A stretch of 64,000 nt of DNA from Flaviramulus basaltis (GTDB lineage Bacteria > Bacteroidota > Bacteroidia > Flavobacteriales > Flavobacteriaceae), in the NCBI RefSeq assembly GCF_900114265.1, contig NZ_FPKV01000006.1, positions 32,973-96,972 on the forward strand. Reading direction: 5' to 3'. Positions 57,886 through 64,000 of the stretch are shown in pieces (position 1 is the first letter of the stretch; every line of letters begins with the position of its first letter). A program made the position numbers and the translations under genes. Under the pieces are notes generated by a model, which was given only the letters and a program-made list of their open reading frames with translations, did not search any database and was not told the DNA's origin.

Positions 57886-59085
57886 ATGGAACAAACATGG
57901 CGTTGGTATGGACCAGAAGATCCCGTATCATTATCAGACATAAAACAAGCAGGTGTAACAGGTATTGTTACAGCTTTACATCATATTCCAAATGGAGATG
58001 TTTGGACAATAGATGACATAAATAAAAGAAAGGCAATTATTGAAAATGTTGGACTTACTTGGAGTGTTGTTGAAAGTATTCCTGTACATGAGAATATAAA
58101 AACACGTTCTGGAAATTTTCAAACATATATTGAAAATTATAAAATTAGTATTGAGAATTTGGCAAGTTGTGGGATTAATATTGTGTGTTACAACTTTATG
58201 CCGGTTTTAGATTGGACAAGAACGGATTTGGATTTTGAAGTTGAAGATGGCTCAAAAGCTCTTCGTTTTGATGTAACGGCCTTTGCAGCATTTGAAATGT
58301 ATTTGTTAAAACGTCCAGGAGTGGCAGACATCTATTCTGAAGAAGAAAAAATGGAAGCTATGGCATATATTGAGAAGCTCTCAGAAGAAGGGAAACAAAT
58401 TTTAGTAAACAATATTATTGCAGGTTTGCCAGGAGCAGAAGAAGGTTACACTTTAGATCAATTTCAAACGATATTAAATACGTATCTTAATATTGATGAT
58501 AAAAAGTTAAGAGAGAATTTAGTGTTGTTTTTAAAAGAAATCATTCCAGTTGCATCTCAAAATAGCGTGCTTATGTGTATGCACCCAGATGACCCACCAT
58601 ACCCAATTTTAGGATTACCAAGAGTAGTTAGTACAGAAGAAGATTTTAAGTATTTGTTTTCGGAAGTTCCAAACATCTCTAATGGACTTACCTTTTGTAC
58701 CGGTTCATTAGGTGTGAGGAGAGATAATGATTTGGTTAAAATTTTCAAGAGTTTTGCAGATAGAGTACATTTTCTTCATTTGAGAAGTACTAAACGAGAC
58801 GAAAAAGGGAATTTTTATGAAGCTAATCATTTAGAAGGTGATGTAGACATGTTTAACATCATAAAAGAAGTCGTTTTTGAAGAACAAAGACGTGAAAAAG
58901 AGGGCAGAAAAGATAATGTAATTCCAATGCGTCCAGACCATGGGCATCAAATGTTAGATGATCTTAATAAGAAAACCAACCCTGGGTATTCAGGTATAGG
59001 AAGATTACGGGGTATGGCTGAATTAAGAGGATTAGAGTATGGTATAATTAGAAACTTAAGATTTCTATTTAGAACAAATCATTAA
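57886..59085 (+). CDS. uxuA: Mannonate dehydratase
   Basis: 399 residues, normal length. Opens '[40 protein letters not shown]', then '[18 protein letters not shown]', '[19 protein letters not shown]', '[22 protein letters not shown]', '[16 protein letters not shown]', 'FLHLRST', and '[38 protein letters not shown]'. These contain the metal-binding Cys, His and Asp residues of UxuA. It dehydrates D-mannonate to 2-keto-3-deoxygluconate in the cytoplasm. Last gene of the PUL as seen here. Glucuronate isomerase (uxaC) and KDG kinase/aldolase are not in the window. Confidence 0.95.
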   Translation: MEQTWRWYGPEDPVSLSDIKQAGVTGIVTALHHIPNGDVWTIDDINKRKAIIENVGLTWSVVESIPVHENIKTRSGNFQTYIENYKISIENLASCGINIVCYNFMPVLDWTRTDLDFEVEDGSKALRFDVTAFAAFEMYLLKRPGVADIYSEEEKMEAMAYIEKLSEEGKQILVNNIIAGLPGAEEGYTLDQFQTILNTYLNIDDKKLRENLVLFLKEIIPVASQNSVLMCMHPDDPPYPILGLPRVVSTEEDFKYLFSEVPNISNGLTFCTGSLGVRRDNDLVKIFKSFADRVHFLHLRSTKRDEKGNFYEANHLEGDVDMFNIIKEVVFEEQRREKEGRKDNVIPMRPDHGHQMLDDLNKKTNPGYSGIGRLRGMAELRGLEYGIIRNLRFLFRTNH

Positions 59086-59440
59086 AAGTAAGTTTAGTTG
59101 TTTCTAAAAGGTTTTTAAAAGAATGTAATTTATCTAATTCATATATAATTTGGTTAAACATTTTTTGCTTAAATTTTTGAAATAAAATTAGATTTGAAGT
59201 CAGGTTTATTGGGTTTGTTCTAGGATTATCTTACTATATTTCAAATCTAAAAATTAGTGAAGTATTATCCAAAAAGTTTGAACTTTTAACTGTTGAGGTA
59301 ACTATTATTTATGGCAAGTAAATTCTTTTAAAAATATGTTTCATAAGAAAGCATATTATAGATTTTATACTTAATTTAATTAAAATATTTGTATAAAAAG
59401 TTAACATAAAACTGAACACGTTTTTGAACACAGTTCCAAA
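59086..59440. other. Intergenic region, 355 bp, no gene seen
   Basis: AT-rich spacer with stops in all frames between uxuA and the coupling-protein remnant. I see no hairpin with a T-run and no promoter pair. It is the likely junction between PUL and mobile-element debris. Confidence 0.5.
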
Positions 59441-59443
59441 CAA

Positions 59444-59970
59444 ATGAGTGTACGAAATGCAATGGCTTCTTTTTTGTTAATGGAAGAAGCACCAACGATC
59501 AGGTTACTAAATATGCACCGAATTCCTGCCACATGCCACGATTTACGTGATGTAAGATAAAATTCAAAACGATATGATGTATGGAGACAAGGCTAGTAAA
59601 ACGATCTTAAGTAGTTTATCCTATCAATTCTTCGGAAAGGTATACGATCCAGACACCGCGAAATATTACGAACCCCTTTTTTGAAATCGTCAAGAAAGAA
59701 ACCACCAGCGTCAATCGAGGACATAATCTCAATTTTGATACCCGAATTACAACAGGGGAGCGTGAGGTCGCAAAAATTAGGGCGGATGTGTTTTTTAGGC
59801 TGAAAGAAGGCGAGTTTATAACGTTCGCAGATGGAAAGGATCGGAAAGTACAATTTAAATTGCCTAAAATTGAAAAGCGATTACCAACGAAACAACAAGA
59901 CTATGCTGATGCCGACTTACAAGCTAATTTTGATAGGGTTTATGAGGCTATTAAATCAATTTTTAAATAA
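59444..59970 (+). pseudogene. TraG/MobC-type conjugative coupling protein, C-terminal remnant
   Basis: Three stretches in different frames read as one family. 'MEEAPTIRLLNMHRIPAT' comes first. After a small loss, 'DKIQNDMMYGDKASKTILSSLSYQFFGKVYDPDTAKYYE' starts near 59559. After an indel in the CCCC-TTTTTT run near 59670-59684, 'FEIVKKETTSVNRGHNLNFDTRITTGEREVAKIRADVFFRLKEGEFITFADGKDRKVQFKLPKIEKRLP' runs to the stop at 59968-59970. This is the end of a VirD4/TraG-like type IV coupling protein from a Bacteroidota mobilisable or conjugative element. The N-terminal ATPase part is absent. Its sequence looks less AT-rich than the PUL beside it. Confidence 0.75.
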
Positions 59971-60055
59971 TTAGAGGAACTTAATATCTAGGTTAATAAA
60001 AACTAATTATGGAACAGTTCTTGTTTTTAATAGTCAAGTAAATAATGGAAAAAAC

Positions 60056-60087
60056 TTGACAAGTATTATTGAAAATGAGTATCTTTG
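60056..60087 (+). promoter_or_regulatory. Promoter of the DUF6088 gene
   Basis: TTG (60056-60058) and TATCTTTG (60080-60087), 21 bp apart, form a good Bacteroidota -33 / -7 pair. Transcription should start near 60093, which places the real start codon at 60101. Confidence 0.7.
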
Positions 60088-60100
60088 TATTATTAGAACT

Positions 60101-60826
60101 ATGAATATAACAACATCCATAAAAACTAAAGTGGCTCGTATAGATACCGGAGAGGTATTTACATACGATACGTTGTCTATTCCCCAAAGTGAATTTTCCG
60201 CTGCTGCTAAAGCTTTAAGTCGATTGGTTGCCAATGGGGTTATCAAGAGATATAAAAAAGGGATGTACTATAAACCCAAGCAAACTGTTTTTGGAGAACT
60301 AAAACCAAGAGAGGATGAGTTACTTAAAAATTATCTATTCGAAAAGGATAAGCAAATTGCTTATGTAACGGGTGTTAGATTATACAATCAATTTGGATTG
60401 ACCACTCAAGTTTCTAATGTTGTGAGGTTAGCAAGTAAGGATAAAGAAATAAAGACGAAAATAGGAAGCCTTATTACTAAACCTGCCAAGAGTTATGTTC
60501 GGGTTACAAAAAAAAATGTGCCCTTATTACAACTATTGGACGTCATGAAGGATTTTAAGAACATTCCAGATATGGATAAAAAGAAAGGCGTTGTCTTTCT
60601 TAAGCAAAAGATTGAAAACCTTTCGGATGATGATAAAGACAAGTTGGCCAGTTTTGCAAAAGCGTACCCACCAAAAGTTAGGGCTTTGCTGGGAGCCATT
60701 CTTGAAATCCTTTCATTTAACGAATTGAGTGGTTCCCTTAAAGAAACCATTAACTATTTGAGCAGCTATGAATTTGGAATTTCTGAAAGAACATTACCTA
60801 CCATCTCTAACTGGAATATCACCTAA
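60101..60826 (+). CDS. DUF6088 family protein, AbiEi-like antitoxin/regulator, orphan
   Basis: 241 residues from the ATG at 60101. A TTG at 60056 would lie inside the promoter and is rejected. The N-terminal ~75 residues look like a winged helix ('GEVFTYDTLSIPQSEFSAAAKALSRLVANGVIKRYKKGMYYKPK'), and a DUF6088/AbiEi-like body follows ('YVTGVRLYNQFGLTTQVSNVVRLAS', 'AKSYVRVTKKNVPLLQLLDVMKDFKNIP'). Such proteins usually repress their own operon and neutralise an AbiEii-type nucleotidyltransferase toxin encoded just downstream. Here no toxin gene follows. The next 650 bp hold a terminator, a tRNA scar and a palindromic element. It likely came with the conjugative element. Confidence 0.8.
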   Translation: MNITTSIKTKVARIDTGEVFTYDTLSIPQSEFSAAAKALSRLVANGVIKRYKKGMYYKPKQTVFGELKPREDELLKNYLFEKDKQIAYVTGVRLYNQFGLTTQVSNVVRLASKDKEIKTKIGSLITKPAKSYVRVTKKNVPLLQLLDVMKDFKNIPDMDKKKGVVFLKQKIENLSDDDKDKLASFAKAYPPKVRALLGAILEILSFNELSGSLKETINYLSSYEFGISERTLPTISNWNIT

Positions 60827-61021
60827 TAACATTTCACAATTATAAATTTTACTTACACTAACTTTAACTTGCTTTTTTGACAAATTGGAGGTTCGCCAGC
60901 TGATTTTTATTATTCTAAAGAATTAATATAAGAAAATAATATGGCTTCATAAAATTTGATGCTATATGATTCAATTTGGGATATTCAATTAAAAAAGAGC
61001 TATTTGTTGTACCTGAAACAA

Positions 61022-61050
61022 AAAACCCAAGAGTTTTAATCTTGGGTTTT
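61022..61050. terminator. Bidirectional hairpin terminator
   Basis: 10-bp perfect stem AAAACCCAAG / CTTGGGTTTT with a 9-nt loop. On the reverse strand it stands 13 bp behind the tRNA fragment, where a tRNA terminator would be, and it could also stop reads from the DUF6088 side. Confidence 0.8.
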
Positions 61051-61062
61051 CCTTTATTTACC

Positions 61063-61113
61063 TGGTAGCGAGAGGGGGGCACAATCCCCCGACCTCCGGG
61101 TTATGAACTCTAT
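61063..61113 (-). pseudogene. 3' half of a CAU-anticodon tRNA with CCA end (attachment-site scar)
   Basis: On the reverse strand: AGAGTTCATAACCC (anticodon CAT in the loop), GGAGGTC, a T arm with GGGGG/CCCCC stem whose loop reads ATTGTGC instead of TTCnAnY, then CTCTCGCTACCA with encoded CCA. No D arm or 5' acceptor strand is found beyond the anticodon arm, and the 5' anticodon-stem bases do not pair. It is thus a decayed 3' half of tRNA-Met-like sequence, the usual footprint left by tRNA-targeting integrases. It ends the conjugative-element debris. Confidence 0.75.
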
Positions 61114-61168
61114 ACTTACTAAAAATTAAGCACATTTATTGGGCTCACAAGCATCAAAATTATAAAAT

Positions 61169-61188
61169 CGTATGCAAAAACGTATGCA
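61169..61188 (+). repeat. Direct repeat CGTATGCA x2 (possible integrase arm sites)
   Basis: CGTATGCA at 61169-61176 and 61181-61188, period 12 bp, beside the broken 5' side of the tRNA fragment. The layout mirrors the GGTACAACAT pair beside the other tRNA scar at 37.3-37.5 kb. Arm-site function is inferred. Confidence 0.5.
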
Positions 61189-61336
61189 GTTTTGATTTTC
61201 GAATTATAAATAATATATCAAATTTACATTAAAATTTTATAATAAGTTATGGTGTGTTGTTACGTTTAATTACTTTATTTTCTTTTTGACATAATATTTA
61301 AAATTAAGTAGCCTTATTTAAGGACTGGTCAAAAAT

Positions 61337-61474
61337 GTTGCCAACGGTGATGTGTAAGAATAGTTGCGTGTTTAAGCAACTAACTTACTAAAAATGGAAC
61401 GAACCAGAAGAAAATCCGTAGGATTTTCCAAATAGGCGAGAACCAAGCAATTATTTTTACATGGTGTTGGCAAC
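61337..61474. repeat. Palindromic array element E1
   Basis: 138 bp. The ends are perfect 9-bp inverted repeats GTTGCCAAC / GTTGGCAAC, extended to about 28 bp of imperfect pairing (CAACGGTGATGTGTAAGAATAGTTGC against GCAATTATTTTTACATGGTGTTG). An inner palindrome GAAAATCC-GTA-GGATTTTC lies at its centre. Related to E2-E4. Confidence 0.85.
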
Positions 61475-61480
61475 TGGCTT

Positions 61481-62308
61481 TTATTCAACGTGATACCATT
61501 CGTATTCTTTTCCATTCCAGAAAATAATTCCGCCACCGTGAGATTCCTCAACGCTCATATAAATTCCGTTTCCAATTAATTCAAAATTTCGGCTTTCGTC
61601 TTGTCCAATTATATCTCCAGTTTCTTCGTCAACTAAAGTTGGTGAGACTATTTTTCCTTTCGGTAAAGTTTCAAAAACTTCAATCCAATCCAAATCTGTC
61701 ATTTGGTCAATTTCTTTACCTGCTCCGAAAACAAAACATTCTTGATTGTCAGAATTGTGAATTATTAAAACTCCAGTTTTTTGATTGTTTTTATTTATTA
61801 CGATAGAAGCAAAGTCAGTTTTATTGTCTCCGTTAAAATCTCCCTCCAGATTTTTGTCAGCTATTAAATCCAAGGAATCAGGAACTTTTGTCAAATCAAT
61901 TTTTTCAGTCGTTTGATATAGAATTTTTACTTTTCCAATATTATTCTCGAATTGTTTTTCTTTTTTAAAAGTCCTAATCTTGTGAGGAAATGTAAATTCG
62001 GCAGTTTCATTATCTATCCAATTTACGGTTAAGATACTATCTTTTGATATTTTGGAACTTTCAAATTGGTCAGCGACAAATACATTTCCGATTTCTTCAT
62101 TATCTAATTCGTAATCATATCCTTGAATAGAGGCTTGAATAGAATTGTTAACAGTTGCATTTCCCATTTTCTCAAAAACTACAACCTTCATACTTTGTTT
62201 TGGGTTATAATATTCCTTTATAATTCGGTTTTCGCTTTTGTCAAAAATTTGACAGCTAACAACTGTGAAAATTAATAAAACCCAAAGTATATTTTTTTCG
62301 ACGTTCAT
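61481..62308 (-). CDS. Predicted lipoprotein, unknown function, in a cassette-like segment
   Basis: 275 residues from the ATG at 62308. The frame is open further upstream, but that part translates palindromic element E2, and the good lipoprotein signal (MNVEKNILWVLLIFTVVSCQ) starts here. The mature protein is beta-rich with an FG-GAP/VCBS-like calcium loop ('LEGDFNGDNKTDFASIVINK') and ends 'ESHGGGIIFWNGKEYEWYHVE'. I do not recognise the family. The stop codon is 7 bp from the end of E1, and the start codon is 12 bp from E2, so the gene fills its segment like an integron cassette. Confidence 0.75.
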   Translation of the reverse strand: MNVEKNILWVLLIFTVVSCQIFDKSENRIIKEYYNPKQSMKVVVFEKMGNATVNNSIQASIQGYDYELDNEEIGNVFVADQFESSKISKDSILTVNWIDNETAEFTFPHKIRTFKKEKQFENNIGKVKILYQTTEKIDLTKVPDSLDLIADKNLEGDFNGDNKTDFASIVINKNNQKTGVLIIHNSDNQECFVFGAGKEIDQMTDLDWIEVFETLPKGKIVSPTLVDEETGDIIGQDESRNFELIGNGIYMSVEESHGGGIIFWNGKEYEWYHVE

Positions 62309-62320
62309 TTTTTTTAGCTT

Positions 62321-62456
62321 GTTGCCAACGGTTCGGCTATGATTTCGTTGCGGAAAAGTCCGCAGGACATTTCCGCCGTAAATCAAAGATAGCAAAAGTG
62401 CGAGATTTTTCCGCAGGAAAAATCCGCAGCAATGAATTATAGGCAATGTTGTGTAC
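62321..62456. repeat. Palindromic array element E2
   Basis: 136 bp from GTTGCCAACGGTTCGGCTAT to AATTATAGGCAATGTTGTGTAC. The ends pair imperfectly. The inner part holds ATTTTTCCG-C-AGGAAAAAT, a variant of the inner palindrome of E1 and E3. Confidence 0.8.
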
Positions 62457-62672
62457 AGTGCTTAATTTATTTCAATCTAGTTTATCCGTGCAGAAGGTCA
62501 GTCGTTCGCAACAGTTGCGCTCTGCTTTGGTCGGAATTTTTAGAGTCAGAAATTTTGTCCGTAAATAGAGGTCAGAAATCCGTAATATATACGTTTTGTT
62601 AAGGTCAAATGTTTTAAGAATTAAAGCGAAAAAATTAAAGATTTATATTGCTTTTTAACCGAGTGAGCGCAT
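62457..62672. other. Gene-less segment C2 of the array
   Basis: 216 bp between E2 and E3 with no convincing frame on either strand. It contains the 26-nt motif CGCAACAGTTGcgctCTGCTTTGGTC (62507-62532) that recurs in segment C3. Its outer ends TTGTGTACA and TGTACACAA are exact inverted copies of each other. Confidence 0.6.
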
Positions 62673-62810
62673 TGTACACAACGGTTACGTATAAGAATAG
62701 TGCGGTTTTGTGTGCGAGGATTTTCCGTAGGAAAATCAGAAGCTAACAAAAAAAGCACTAACTTTTGATTAAGCACTAAACTACGCATTATTTTTATACA
62801 ATGTTGTAAA
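62673..62810. repeat. Palindromic array element E3
   Basis: 138 bp from TGTACACAACGGTTACGTATAAGAATAGTGCG to CGCATTATTTTTATACAATGTTGTAAA. The outer arms pair well, with an inner palindrome GATTTTCC-GTA-GGAAAATC. Confidence 0.85.
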
Positions 62811-63094
62811 TCAGTTGTGACACATTTGAGTAATCACGATTTATTTCGCTTTAATTTTTCTCAGACTGAGTAAAGTCCGACGCAACAGTTGAGAACTGCT
62901 TTGGTCAGTCAGATATTATTTCAGGTTTTTAAATCCGCAAAATTCGGTTTTTTTAATTCGTTTTAAAATCCGAAAATTTGTAGAAATCAGATAGTTTTAT
63001 TTTTCGTTTCTGGTTAAAAGTCGGCGTAAAGATTGGTTTTAAATTAAGGGTTTTGGTCAGTTTATTTTTAGCGTAAAATTTTTCGGAGAAATTG
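62811..63094. other. Gene-less segment C3 of the array
   Basis: 284 bp between E3 and E4, no convincing frame. It contains CGCAACAGTTGagaaCTGCTTTGGTC (62881-62906), 23 of 26 bases shared with segment C2. Its outer ends GTTGTAAA and TTTACAAC are exact inverted copies of each other. Confidence 0.6.
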
Positions 63095-63288
63095 TTTACA
63101 ACGGTTTGTGTAAGAATAGTAAGGGATTAAAATGTACTTACTTTTCGATTTAGCACTTAGCCAAATTTACAATTTTACCGTTATCTTTCTTTTAACCGTC
63201 AAATTGAAAATTTGGCGGACTTTGTTAATATGTACTAATTTTGGGTTTGGCACTTCACCCTTATTATTTTTACACCTTGTTGTGCGTT
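63095..63288. repeat. Palindromic array element E4
   Basis: 194 bp from TTTACAACGGTTTGTGTAAGAATAGT to TTATTATTTTTACACCTTGTTGTGCGTT. Longer than the others, with a different inner stem (GCCAAATTTACAATTTT near 63163 against AAATTGAAAATTTGGC). Confidence 0.8.
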
Positions 63289-63391
63289 CGTTTTTTATTC
63301 GGTTAACAATTTCAAATCCCAAATATTCTTTCAGTTTTGGGAATTTGTATCTGTAATATTCATTCCAATAACTTATCATTCTACTTTCAGT

Positions 63392-63916
63392 CTATTGCCA
63401 ATATATAGAGTTTTCATCTCTAAATTCAGCGCAAAAGTCCAGAGTGTTTTCATTTACTTTTTTGTCAATAATCGGAAGTAGTTCATAGATGTACTCTCCA
63501 ATTAATTGAATTAGAAAAGGAACTGTCCATTTTTCTAAATTATCTGATAATAAATTCAGCCTTTCTTCTCTTAAATGTCCATTATGATGTCTCAAATAAA
63601 TACAATTTAAGATGTCTTTTTGTTTGTCCGTCAGAGTCTTTTCCAATTCTGGATTTAGCTCGTCAAAGTAAAGTCTGTATGGAATTGTCAAAGTTTCATT
63701 GTCAAGTACTACATCCAACTCATTTTCGTGAATCAGATTGTCAACTTGGTGAATTGTTCCGTCAAAGAGTTTTACTTTATTATTGTCAAATGGAATGATT
63801 TTTAAAACTTCGTTTAAATCCGAATGCAGTTTTTTCGGGAAAGCTTTGGTAAGTCTTTCCTTATATTCAGATGTTATATTTCCCTTAAATATCTTTAGCA
63901 TTTCGGCTGCATTCAA
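63392..63916 (-). CDS. Hypothetical protein, unknown function, in a cassette-like segment
   Basis: 174 residues, no signal peptide, no family that I recognise. It looks soluble and helical ('PELEKTLTDKQKDILNCIYLRHHNGHLREERLNLL', 'WTVPFLIQLIGEYIYELLPIID'). It ends at TAG 63392-63394. The same frame then stays open into element E4 and begins with protein-like text ('MISYWNEYYRYKFPKLKEYLGFEIVNRIKNER'), so the stop may be a nonsense change that shortened the protein. The start is 6 bp from an AACGCAAC sequence that resembles the segment's other end at E4 (GTTGTGCGTT). Confidence 0.6.
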   Translation of the reverse strand: MNAAEMLKIFKGNITSEYKERLTKAFPKKLHSDLNEVLKIIPFDNNKVKLFDGTIHQVDNLIHENELDVVLDNETLTIPYRLYFDELNPELEKTLTDKQKDILNCIYLRHHNGHLREERLNLLSDNLEKWTVPFLIQLIGEYIYELLPIIDKKVNENTLDFCAEFRDENSIYWQ

Positions 63917-64000
63917 GGTTCTAACGCAACAAACGTTGCTTTTTTTTGTGAGATACTAAGCTACATTTTTTAGTTCAGAATCCATAATTTCTTGAGGTGT
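63917..64000. other. Right edge of the window, possible start of a further array element
   Basis: Contains AACGCAACAAACGTTGC (63923-63939), a short palindrome that could open another element, followed by a T-run. Too little sequence is present to decide. Confidence 0.3.

Noticed and set aside
60056..60100. TTG start for the DUF6088 gene
   Set aside because: This TTG is the -33 element of a good promoter, and the transcript should begin after it.
62309..62446. 46-residue N-terminal extension of the cassette lipoprotein
   Set aside because: It translates palindromic element E2 and would bury the lipoprotein signal inside the protein.
61337..63288. Canonical integron attC sites or a CRISPR array
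   Set aside because: Cores do not fit GTTRRRY/RYYYAAC as written, no IntI gene is present, and repeats are long palindromes at irregular spacing, unlike CRISPR repeats.
63132..63356. 74-codon forward frame within E4
   Set aside because: It is a hydrophobic translation of the palindromic element and antisense to the cassette frame. No start context.

Overview
The window is AT-rich DNA from a marine-type Bacteroidota, most likely a member of the Flavobacteriaceae. The grounds are type IX secretion (T9SS) sorting domains of both type A and type B, SprB/SprF gliding-type proteins, SusC/SusD pairs, a hybrid two-component regulator, lipoprotein signals, and promoters of the Bacteroidota kind (TTG near -33 and TAnnTTTG near -7). 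I cannot name the species.

Region 1 (1-16.9 kb): two tandem modules, each a giant SprB-repeat adhesin with a type B T9SS sorting domain followed at once by a PorP/SprF-like outer-membrane partner. The first adhesin enters from outside the window. Its frame is broken by one in-frame TGA inside a 451-bp near-perfect repeat, and the stop is the only mismatch between the repeat copies.

Region 2 (16.9-27.7 kb): ordinary core genes. These are a glutaminyl cyclase-like lipoprotein, the SRP RNA, an SDR, small lipoproteins, two thioredoxin-fold lipoproteins, an ABC-F protein with two unequal ATP sites, a DUF2007 protein, a PAP2 phosphatase and pheT.

Region 3 (28.2-36.3 kb): a tight five-gene operon for sugar or glucoside turnover: SDR sugar dehydrogenase, GH63-like glucosidase, GH133-type amylo-1,6-glucosidase, MFS transporter and GMC oxidoreductase.

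Region 4 (36.3-39.2 kb): a graveyard of integration. It holds a frameshifted tyrosine integrase touching a tRNA-Leu(UAG) with a flawed acceptor stem, a 3' half of a CAU tRNA with its own terminator, and a multiply broken serine recombinase.

Region 5 (39.2-59.1 kb): a polysaccharide utilisation locus (PUL). The hybrid regulator is followed by SusC, SusD, a GH2 enzyme with the NxKG motif of beta-glucuronidases, and a GH10 xylanase. A reverse-strand block encodes GH3, a PKD-CBM6 surface lipoprotein and a T9SS-secreted protein. A forward block holds GH5, a mannonate oxidoreductase-type SDR and UxuA. Together they point to a beta-linked xylan- or glucan-like polymer carrying glucuronic acid: surface enzymes cut it, SusCD imports it, and the cytoplasm takes the uronate to 2-keto-3-deoxygluconate.

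Region 6 (59.4-61.2 kb): the remains of a conjugative element (broken TraG/MobC-type coupling protein, orphan DUF6088 gene), ending at a second 3' half of a CAU tRNA. Regions 4 and 6 bracket the PUL, so it may be an acquired island.

Region 7 (61.3-64 kb): the most unusual part. Four imperfect palindromic elements of about 136-194 bp separate short segments. Two segments carry one reverse-strand gene each and two carry no gene. The variable bases next to the CAAC/GTTG cores match between the two ends of the same segment, as in integron cassettes, yet the cores are not canonical attC. The array runs to or beyond the right edge.
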